Below, piece after piece: positions 57,213 through 64,000 of a stretch of DNA of 64,000 bases; position 1 is the stretch's first letter; each line of letters begins with the position of its first letter. Source of the stretch: Vibrio sp. qd031 (GTDB lineage: Bacteria > Pseudomonadota > Gammaproteobacteria > Enterobacterales > Vibrionaceae). Under the pieces are notes generated by a model, which saw only the letters and a program-made list of their open reading frames with translations, was not told the DNA's origin and did not search any database. The stretch covers positions 452,409 through 516,408 of the forward strand of contig NZ_JXQD01000024.1 of assembly GCF_002100145.1 (NCBI RefSeq). Direction: 5' to 3'. The translations under genes were made by a program, and so were the position numbers.

Positions 57213-57621
57213 GTACCTGACGAATAATTTTTTCTGTGTAGCGACTCTTTTACTGAGCTCTGCTCTCGACTTTGAGCTTTCTTGCGAATATGAAGTGTGC
57301 GCTCAATGGGCAAAGCAACGTCACGCGACAATATCGAAAATTATTGCTCAACTCAGTTATTTTGATGCCCGTTCCCTAAAAAAGAGTCCATACATTGAGT
57401 GGACGCCGAACAATGTTAGGCGTGTAAATTCTTGCTAGTATTGGACTCACGACGCGCCTGTTAATGGGTTGTTACTGATTAGACCACGACATGATCGATC
57501 TTCATCATATTTACTATCTCTTTTTCTCACCATCAACAAGTTATTGTTTCATGTTGCCATCGACTTCCCTATAATCCTAAGCAACTACACGCAAAAACGG
57601 TCGGCTAACACAAGGAATATT
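57213..57621. other. Upstream region of fur
   Basis: No supported gene; an open frame at 57196-57438 starts inside the fldA terminator and is rejected. A perfect TATAAT lies at 57570-57575, 46 bases before the fur start, with only a weak -35 match. No clear Fur box was recognised. Confidence 0.45.
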
Positions 57622-58068
57622 ATGTCGGACAATAACCAAGCTCTTAAGGATGCGGGACTCAAAGTCACTCTTCCACGTCTAAAAATTCTAGAGGTATTGC
57701 AACATCCTGGTAACCAGCACATTAGTGCCGAAGACCTCTATAAGAAACTGCTCGACCTTGGTGAAGAAATTGGCCTTGCCACTGTTTACCGCGTACTGAA
57801 CCAGTTTGATGATGCCGGCATTGTAAGCCGTCACCACTTTGAAAGTGGTAAGTCGGTGTTTGAACTATCCACGCAGCACCATCACGATCACCTCGTTTGC
57901 CTAGATTGTGGTGCCGTGATTGAGTTTACCGATGAGGTGATTGAGCAGCGTCAGCGTGAAATAGCCACTAAGTACAACATTCAACTGACTAACCATAGTC
58001 TTTACCTTTATGGTAAATGTGCATCGGGTGACTGCAAAACAGATCCTAAAGCACATAACGCAAAGTAA
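57622..58068 (+). CDS. fur: Fur, ferric uptake regulator
   Basis: ATG 57622 (GGAATATT before it) gives 148 residues, the usual length; the upstream extension to 57469 is not coding. The winged helix has GLKVTLPRLKILEVLQ. The metal sites are HHHDHLVCLDCG with the first zinc Cys pair, and CASGDCK with the second. It represses iron uptake genes when Fe2+-loaded; the feo operon here has a candidate site. Confidence 0.98.
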   Translation: MSDNNQALKDAGLKVTLPRLKILEVLQHPGNQHISAEDLYKKLLDLGEEIGLATVYRVLNQFDDAGIVSRHHFESGKSVFELSTQHHHDHLVCLDCGAVIEFTDEVIEQRQREIATKYNIQLTNHSLYLYGKCASGDCKTDPKAHNAK

Positions 58069-58115
58069 GACAGAAAACCGCTAAGTAAACGAGGATAAGA
58101 GGAAGGAATCTCTTG

Positions 58116-58715
58116 ATGCATCCGTTTAACCAGCGAGGGTTTACCCTCATTGAACTAATCGTCACTTTAATCGTGATTGCCGTGCTCGCTGTAGTGGCTG
58201 CACCTCGTTTTATCAATCTTTCCGAAGGCGCGACAATTGCCTCAATTAACGGTACCGCAAGTCAGTTTGAACAAGGCATTTCCTTTGCTCATTCTCGATG
58301 GTACGTTAACGGCCATAGTGCCGTTGCTTTCACCAACCTTCCAGGTTATGCAGAAAGTGAAGACGGCGACGAAACTAAAAACCTCGACATGAATGATGTC
58401 GGTTACCCCATAGGGACCGATAAAGCCGATCGACTAGTAGAACCCTATAATATTGGACGCGGCCATGCAGGCTGCACCGCTATTTGGGATGCGATTATGG
58501 TCTCGGATTACACTGTGAGCGAGCAACAAGGTCAAATCGACAATGTCGACTTTTATACCCGTCGTTCTCAAACAACCATTCCTAATGAAGGGCAAAAATG
58601 GACACAGTGCTACTACATTTACACACGCTCAGGTTTCGATACCGATCCAGACGTTGCTAAGCACGTCATGTGGTATGACTCCAGAACAGGTGCAGTGACA
58701 ACTGTGCACCGTTAA
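58116..58715 (+). CDS. Type IV pilin-like protein (prepilin)
   Basis: ATG 58116 has AGGAAGGA before it and gives 199 residues. The prepilin site QRG^FTLIEL places cleavage after Gly8, and the methylated Phe, Glu5 and hydrophobic helix follow. The C-terminal part is large, with Cys in GHAGCTAIW and WTQCYYIY that could form a disulphide. It resembles MSHA-type or minor pilins of Vibrio. It stands alone between fur and glnS, far from any assembly cluster in this window. Confidence 0.88.
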   Translation: MHPFNQRGFTLIELIVTLIVIAVLAVVAAPRFINLSEGATIASINGTASQFEQGISFAHSRWYVNGHSAVAFTNLPGYAESEDGDETKNLDMNDVGYPIGTDKADRLVEPYNIGRGHAGCTAIWDAIMVSDYTVSEQQGQIDNVDFYTRRSQTTIPNEGQKWTQCYYIYTRSGFDTDPDVAKHVMWYDSRTGAVTTVHR

Positions 58716-58740
58716 GCGGTAACCTATTAGTATTTTGAAC

Positions 58741-58774
58741 AAAAAAACCGAGCGACTATTCGCTCGGTTTTTTT
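58741..58774. terminator. Bidirectional terminator between the pilin gene and glnS
   Basis: ACCGAGCGA and TCGCTCGGT arms with A and T runs on the two sides. Confidence 0.92.
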
Positions 58775-58813
58775 AGTGTCTCTTGCTGACGTCACAAGGT
58801 AATCGTGGCTATC

Positions 58814-60475
58814 TTAGCCTGCGATTTTTGCCCAAGTATCACGCAAGCCAACCGTGCGGTTGAACACCAATTTGTCAGATGAAGAGTCTTTACTGTCAAC
58901 ACAGAAGTACCCTGTACGTTCAAACTGGAAGCCCTGCTCGGCTTGCGCTGAAGACAGACTCGGTTCAACCACGCCATTAAATACCTCTAATGACGTCGGG
59001 TTAATTACCTGAGTAAAGTCAGATTCTGCCGCTGGATTTGGAACGGTAAACAGTCGATCGTACAAGCGGATTTCTGCTTCAACGCCCTTACTCGCAGATA
59101 CCCAATGGATCACACCTTTGACCTTGCGACCATCTGCAGGGTTTTTACCTAACGTGTCCGCATCATAGCTACAGAAAATAGTGGTGATGTTGCCTTGATC
59201 GTCTTTTTCAATACGTTCCGCTTTAATCACATAGGCGCCGCGCAATCGCACTTCTTTACCCAGTACCAGACGCTTGTATTTTTTGTTGGCTTCTTCACGG
59301 AAGTCATCACGTTCAATAAACACTTCACGAGTAAACGGCACTTCACGAGTACCCATTTCTGGCTTATTCGGGTGGTTAGCAACGGTTAACGTCTCTTCTT
59401 CACCGAAGTTTTCGATCACCAGTTTGATTGGATCGAGTACCGCCATCGCGCGTGGCGCGTTTTCGTTAAGATCATCACGAATACACGACTCTAGTGACCC
59501 AAATTCAATCATGTTCTCTTGTTTGGTCACACCAATACGCTTACAAAATTCACGAATAGACGCAGGGGTAAAGCCACGACGACGTAAACCTGAAATAGTA
59601 GGCATACGAGGATCGTCCCAACCGCTAACTAGGTTTTCGCTCACCAATTGGATCAGTTTACGTTTTGACATCACCGTATACTCTAGGTTTAGGCGACTAA
59701 ACTCGTACTGGCGTGGCTGAGTATCAATAGTGATGTTGTCCAACACCCAATCGTACAAACGACGGTTATCTTGGAACTCAAGGGTACACAAAGAGTGAGT
59801 GATCCCTTCCAGCGCATCAGAAATACAGTGTGTGAAGTCATACATCGGGTAGATGCACCACTTATCACCCGTTTGGTGATGGTGTGCAAAACGCACGCGG
59901 TAAAGTACTGGGTCGCGCATCACCATGAACGATGATGACATGTCGATCTTAGCTCGCAGGCACGCTTCACCTTCTTTAAAACCACCTTCACGCATTTTTT
60001 TAAACAGCGTTAGGTTTTCTTCAACACTGCGGTCGCGATATGGGCTATCTTTACCCGGCGCTGTCAAGGTGCCACGGTGTTCACGAATCTGTTCTGGCGT
60101 CAGTTCTTCTACGTAAGCCAAACCCTTTTCAATCAGCTCAACAGCATAGTCGTGAAGTTTGTCGAAGTAGTTTGACGAATAACAAATGTCACCGGCCCAC
60201 TCAAAGCCTAGCCACTCTACGTCGCTCTTGATGGATTCAACGTATTCGACATCTTCTTTCTCTGGATTGGTGTCATCAAAGCGCAGGTTACACTGCCCTT
60301 GGTAATCCTGAGCAATCCCAAAGTTTAGACAGATCGATTTTGCATGACCGATGTGCAGGTAGCCGTTTGGCTCCGGTGGGAATCGAGTATGCACTGTGGT
60401 GTGGGTGCCACTGGCCAAATCTTTATCAATGATTTGGCGTATAAAGTTGCTTGGGCGAGCCTCAGCTTCACTCAT
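58814..60475 (-). CDS. glnS: GlnS, glutaminyl-tRNA synthetase
   Basis: 553 residues from ATG 60475; another ATG lies one codon earlier, but [17 protein letters not shown] aligns with E. coli. HIGH motif [16 protein letters not shown] and VMSKRKL as the KMSKS-type loop. It charges tRNA-Gln. Anticodon-binding barrels follow. The upstream gene on the same strand is a GntR regulator; nothing suggests it regulates glnS. Confidence 0.98.
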   Translation of the reverse strand: MSEAEARPSNFIRQIIDKDLASGTHTTVHTRFPPEPNGYLHIGHAKSICLNFGIAQDYQGQCNLRFDDTNPEKEDVEYVESIKSDVEWLGFEWAGDICYSSNYFDKLHDYAVELIEKGLAYVEELTPEQIREHRGTLTAPGKDSPYRDRSVEENLTLFKKMREGGFKEGEACLRAKIDMSSSFMVMRDPVLYRVRFAHHHQTGDKWCIYPMYDFTHCISDALEGITHSLCTLEFQDNRRLYDWVLDNITIDTQPRQYEFSRLNLEYTVMSKRKLIQLVSENLVSGWDDPRMPTISGLRRRGFTPASIREFCKRIGVTKQENMIEFGSLESCIRDDLNENAPRAMAVLDPIKLVIENFGEEETLTVANHPNKPEMGTREVPFTREVFIERDDFREEANKKYKRLVLGKEVRLRGAYVIKAERIEKDDQGNITTIFCSYDADTLGKNPADGRKVKGVIHWVSASKGVEAEIRLYDRLFTVPNPAAESDFTQVINPTSLEVFNGVVEPSLSSAQAEQGFQFERTGYFCVDSKDSSSDKLVFNRTVGLRDTWAKIAG

Positions 60476-60605
60476 CAAGGATTACCTCTGAATCTCAAAA
60501 ATGGGTTTTATGGTTTAACGTTCAATGATCCACATTTATTAGGCAATAGACAACTAGAAACTGTCATTTTCCGCTGTATTTTTCTGTAATTGATGGAAAT
60601 AAACG

Positions 60606-61325
60606 CTAGTTTCGATAACGCTTTGCCACTAAGGTGAATTTGTAGTCGTCTGGCTTAAAATAATTGCAACTGTACTCAAACACCGTGTCATCATCTAAGT
60701 AACCGCGAGTGCGCTTTTCGAAAATCGGACGTTGCGTTTCAATACCCAACAAGCCGGCAATATCGTCTGTCGGTAAAATAGGGACGATCTCCTGTTCGCT
60801 ACGATCAATTTTCAGCTTTTTCTGTTTCTCGATATAGTCGTACTTCGAGTTTTGCATCACTTGGTAATTGAGATCTGGGAACATTGCGATTGGCATCCAA
60901 GTCTCCTCAACAGTGATAGGATTGTCATTCACAAAGCGGATGCGTTTGATGTAGTAAATCCGCTCCCCTTCTTTAATATCTAAAAGATCGGCTTGAGTAA
61001 GCGAGGCCGCTTGTATCTCAAACGCCAACACGTCACTGTGAGTCACACCTTTAAGGTGCGCCCACTTTTCAGAAAAGCTGCTTTGTCTATCGATGCCGTA
61101 GTTAACTTTAGCCGCCTTAACATACGTGCCACTGCCCTGAATGCTTTCTAGCTCTTCACTCTCAATGAGCAGTTTAAGCGCTTGCCTCACAGTGACTCGA
61201 CTGCAGTTAAACTCTTCTCGCAATCGCGCTTCGGTGGGAAGTGCAGTGTCAACTTTGTAGTCTCCACTACGGATTTTTTCACGTATTGCTTCTGCAATTT
61301 TCCGATACATCGGTAAACGGGCCAT
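60606..61325 (-). CDS. GntR/UTRA (HutC-type) transcriptional regulator
   Basis: 239 residues from ATG 61325 (61331 also possible). The N-terminal winged helix shows YRKIAEAIREKIRSGDYK and CSRVTVRQALKLLIES. The UTRA ligand domain has ERIYYIKRIRFVND, EETWMPIAMFPDLNY and VFEYSCNYFKPDDYKFTL. Members such as MngR, NagR and TreR sense sugar phosphates. The nearest sugar gene is manA, 1.2 kb away and divergent, so control of mannose metabolism is possible but only suggested by position. Confidence 0.88.
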   Translation of the reverse strand: MARLPMYRKIAEAIREKIRSGDYKVDTALPTEARLREEFNCSRVTVRQALKLLIESEELESIQGSGTYVKAAKVNYGIDRQSSFSEKWAHLKGVTHSDVLAFEIQAASLTQADLLDIKEGERIYYIKRIRFVNDNPITVEETWMPIAMFPDLNYQVMQNSKYDYIEKQKKLKIDRSEQEIVPILPTDDIAGLLGIETQRPIFEKRTRGYLDDDTVFEYSCNYFKPDDYKFTLVAKRYRN

Positions 61326-62559
61326 GAGCATCTCAACAATAAATAATACAAATTAACTTTACCCAAGATAATTCTTTCATCAACGTATGGCAAATGTTTG
61401 ACTGAAATTATCAAATTCAACGCTAGCCGTGACCAAAACTGTGATGACTTTTACTCAATCTGAAACTCTGCCAACGTTAGAAAAATACAATAACAATACA
61501 TATTTTATTCCTCGCACCGCCTAACCATTAATCAATATTAACTATAAAACAGTCACTTAATATCCTTATCGGGCATTAAATTGTTAACCAAATCCCATTA
61601 GCTGCAATCCAGCGGCCGAGAATACAGCCATTTGAGAACACACCATACAAATATCAATAAATTGTCTTTTAATCCTTTCGTTCTACCGGTTTAAACCTGT
61701 ACTAATGATGCAGAAAGTATTGGAATAATCTGGTTGTCCGTACGCTACAGCAACCTTCTAGCCACCAAAAACAAAGTCGACACGTAACACTCAGCCCTAG
61801 AGCTGAGCCAAGATGAGTAAGCGAAATTGCATTGGGTCGTCACGCTGACATTTAATTTGAGCCCAACCACAAGGTACAAACACGCAAATATGTGACACCT
61901 ATGGAGTGCTACACCAATTTTCTCTAACAAGCTGTGAAACTTATTGTGGACGGGTTAACCACTCTGTCACTCAAGAGCTATTTTGATTTCGCTCAACTAG
62001 AGCCGCCTCGAAGGTAATCAAAAAGGTGGAGCAGAGATTGCTTAAAAGGCGGAGATTACCCATGAAACTTTGGCAAGCCTTGTTTCTTGCCAAGCTAAAG
62101 TATTGTTAGTCTAATTGGCTAAGTAACACTGATACTAATCGAAGTCATTAACGGGTCAGGAAATTGCGGCGTTGTTTAGCTCGCTCCGTTCAGCCAGCGA
62201 CGAATACCATTACGACTGGTGTTTTAGCAATTTAGTGGTCCCCGATGCAGGCAAGTTGGTTCATCAAACCCTCAAAACGCCCCCCTGGAAGTTGGGGCAG
62301 ACGAGGGGCAGGCGAAACATTTTTAATTTTAGGATCGTCAGCTATTTAGGCCAAGATATTGATCTACTCTATGGCAATATGGGAGCAAATTTTGGCACAG
62401 TACATACTCCACAGCCCTTGTCTCAGGTACTTGAACAAGCAGAATAAAATTTAACACGTAGCGCTAGAAACATCGCCGCCACGTTGTGTATAAGACACCC
62501 GTTGCTCTTGCAGTGATCGCCTCTCGGACACCAGAGCAACACAACGTAAAGTGAAGACA
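61326..62559. other. Long intergenic region between the GntR regulator and manA
   Basis: 1.2 kb with no supported gene. It holds a partial dispersed repeat (62132-62209) and an inverted repeat GTTGCTCT/AGAGCAAC at 62501-62540 just before manA. A 91-codon frame at 62172-62447 starts in the repeat and looks non-coding at first; its end (GNMGANFGTVHTPQPLSQVL) might be a gene remnant. Confidence 0.5.
62132..62209. repeat. Dispersed repeat, diverged partial copy
   Basis: ATACTAATCGAAGTCATTAA matches the end of the element at 34537-34631 (ATACCAGTCGAAGTCATTAA); the middle diverges and the far end has GAATACC. Confidence 0.5.
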
Positions 62560-63744
62560 ATGACACTACATAAACTTAATAACGTAATCCAAAACTACGC
62601 CTGGGGCAGCACGAGCTCAATGCACGACCTGTTTGGTTACAGCAACGATGACAATCAGCCTCAAGCCGAATTATGGATGGGGGCGCACCCAAATGGTTGC
62701 TCTCGACTTGCTGGCACCGACACGCTACTGTCAGACCTCATCAACCTGCAACCTGAACAGCAATTAGGTGAGAAAACTGCCAACAAATTTGGCGAGTTGC
62801 CTTACCTATTTAAGGTCCTTGCGGCTGCAACCCCCCTCTCCATTCAGGTTCACCCTAACAAAGCACGTTCTGAAGAGGGCTTTGCAAGAGAAAATCAGCA
62901 AGGTATTGAACTGTCGGCAGGACATCGCAACTACAAAGATCCCAATCATAAACCTGAGTTGGTGTACGCGCTGACCGAATACCACGCAATGAATGGCTTT
63001 CGTCCTCTGCAACATATTGTTAGTTTGTTTGAAGAGATTGAAATCACCGCGATAGCCGAGGTTGCTCAAGAATTTTCGGCCAACCCTAATGGCGATTCAC
63101 TCAAGCGCTTATTTAACGCCCTGCTTTCGTTAGACGGCGATGAAAAACAGTCTGCTTTAAACGACCTTTATGCCTACTACACAGCGACAAATTTGAGCCC
63201 AATGGCCGCACAAGCCATTGCATACAGTAAAGAGTTTAAACAGCACTACAACGACGATGTAGGCCTATTTGCCCCATTGATGCTTAACCTTGTGGTACTG
63301 CAACCTGGAGAAGCAATGTTCCTCTACGCCGAAACACCGCACGCTTACTTGCGAGGTACAGGTCTAGAGATTATGGCCAACTCGGACAACGTTCTTCGTG
63401 CTGGGTTAACCCCAAAACACATTGACGTTGCAGAACTTGTCGATAACACCTTGTTTCAACCCATCGATCCGCAAAACATCAAAATGCGACCAAGTACCAA
63501 CAATGGTGTGAGCCGCTACCCTATTCCTGTTGAAGACTTTGGCTTTGATGTGGTTGAAGTGATTCAGCCGCAAACCCATACTGTGAGCAGTGCTGAAATC
63601 CTGTTTTGCCTTGAGGGTGAAATTGAGATCCAAAGTGGCGAGCAACATAAATCGCTGACTAAAGGTGAGTCTATCTTTGTGAGTTTTGACTGTTTGGAAT
63701 ATCGATATTCTGGAAAGGGTAAACTGGCGCGAGCGTATAATTAG
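62560..63744 (+). CDS. manA: ManA, mannose-6-phosphate isomerase (class I)
   Basis: ATG 62560 gives 394 residues; a GTG nine bases earlier is possible. It is a zinc enzyme interconverting mannose-6-P and fructose-6-P. Motifs are NYAWGSTSSMHDLFG, ELWMGAHPNGCSRL, PLSIQVHPNK with Zn ligands, DPNHKPELVYAL, and FLYAETPHAYLRGTGLEIMA with further active residues. It links mannose use to glycolysis and to GDP-mannose supply. Its promoter region holds an inverted repeat. Confidence 0.96.
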   Translation: MTLHKLNNVIQNYAWGSTSSMHDLFGYSNDDNQPQAELWMGAHPNGCSRLAGTDTLLSDLINLQPEQQLGEKTANKFGELPYLFKVLAAATPLSIQVHPNKARSEEGFARENQQGIELSAGHRNYKDPNHKPELVYALTEYHAMNGFRPLQHIVSLFEEIEITAIAEVAQEFSANPNGDSLKRLFNALLSLDGDEKQSALNDLYAYYTATNLSPMAAQAIAYSKEFKQHYNDDVGLFAPLMLNLVVLQPGEAMFLYAETPHAYLRGTGLEIMANSDNVLRAGLTPKHIDVAELVDNTLFQPIDPQNIKMRPSTNNGVSRYPIPVEDFGFDVVEVIQPQTHTVSSAEILFCLEGEIEIQSGEQHKSLTKGESIFVSFDCLEYRYSGKGKLARAYN

Positions 63745-63770
63745 TTAAAATTTATCAGTATTAACGCGTT

Positions 63771-63804
63771 AAGCCGCTCATCTAATGATGAGCGGCTTTT
63801 TTTT
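63771..63804 (+). terminator. Terminator after manA
   Basis: AAGCCGCTCAT and ATGAGCGGCTT arms, then a run of eight T. Confidence 0.93.
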
Positions 63805-63807
63805 CAG

Positions 63808-64000
63808 CTATACCGTGCGATTTGAGCGCCAGCTTAAATCTCATGGTAGAGCTTGTGGGGAAAGCCCTTCTCCGCGAGATTCACTACCGTTACATCCGCT
63901 CGGGGCGCAAATGGGACGGTAGTGAGCGGGCTATACCGTGCGATTTGAGCGCCAGCTTAAATCTCATGGTAGAGCTTGTGGGAAAAGCCCTTCTCCGTAG
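63808..64000. repeat. Tandem repeat with a 123-bp period, cut by the window edge
   Basis: The block beginning CTATACCGTGCGATTTGAGC starts at 63808 and again at 63931. The first 70 bases of the second copy match with very few changes before the window ends. Each unit holds an inverted repeat (CACTACCGT at 63882-63890 and ACGGTAGTG at 63916-63924). No gene is seen. The number of copies to the right is unknown. Confidence 0.85.

Noticed and set aside
57196..57438. 80-codon frame between fldA and fur
   Set aside because: It starts inside the fldA terminator, lacks a ribosome site and resembles no family.
62172..62447. 91-codon frame upstream of manA
   Set aside because: The first part lies in a dispersed repeat and has no ribosome site; at most the last 30 codons could be a gene remnant.

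Overview
The window looks like chromosomal DNA of a marine gammaproteobacterium, most likely a Vibrio or close Vibrionaceae relative. The evidence is gene order and protein likeness: yoaA-tsaB-slp-fadD-rnd-ycgL, yecM/argS, feoABC, znuA/znuCB, sdhCDAB-sucABCD divergent from gltA, pgm/seqA, and ybfF-DUF2788-fldA-fur. All assignments come from reading the sequence; no database search was run.

Left edge to 1.56 kb: the tail of an unidentified gene, then a CaCA-type Na+/Ca2+ exchanger. From 1,565 to 16,763 lies a genomic island of about 15.2 kb in the 3' end of a tRNA-Arg(UCU) gene. A 20-bp piece of the tRNA end (within a longer imperfect repeat that also duplicates the tRNA terminator) bounds it on both sides, and tandem 11-bp GCGTCACC repeats lie just inside both ends. 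The island carries a P4-like integrase with an AlpA-like partner, a second tyrosine recombinase, a giant Sec-exported Rhs/YD-repeat protein with a variable C-terminal toxin candidate and an overlapping four-helix membrane protein (likely immunity), a decayed orphan Rhs tip with its own 57-residue membrane protein, an older Rhs relic, and a HipA-like kinase/DUF3037 pair.

From 16.8 to 31.5 kb are housekeeping genes: folD, then on the minus strand yoaA, tsaB, a small conserved gene, slp, fadD, rnd, ycgL and an MltB-type transglycosylase; then purU, yecM, argS, an FMN riboswitch controlling a RibN-like riboflavin importer, and a HIT-domain protein. From 31.6 to 39.9 kb the theme is metals and polysaccharide: feoABC with Fur-like and FNR-like sites, znuA/znuCB, and a secreted GH9 glycosidase.

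From 39.9 to 51.3 kb is the TCA block: sdhCDAB and sucABCD on the minus strand, divergent from gltA. From 51.4 to 63.7 kb are a NIF3-family protein, DUF1853, pgm, seqA, ybfF, DUF2788, flavodoxin, fur, a type IV pilin-like protein, glnS, a GntR/UTRA regulator and manA. The window ends inside a tandem array with a 123-bp period. The accessory island (Rhs polymorphic toxins and the HipA-like/DUF3037 pair) is where new biology is most likely.
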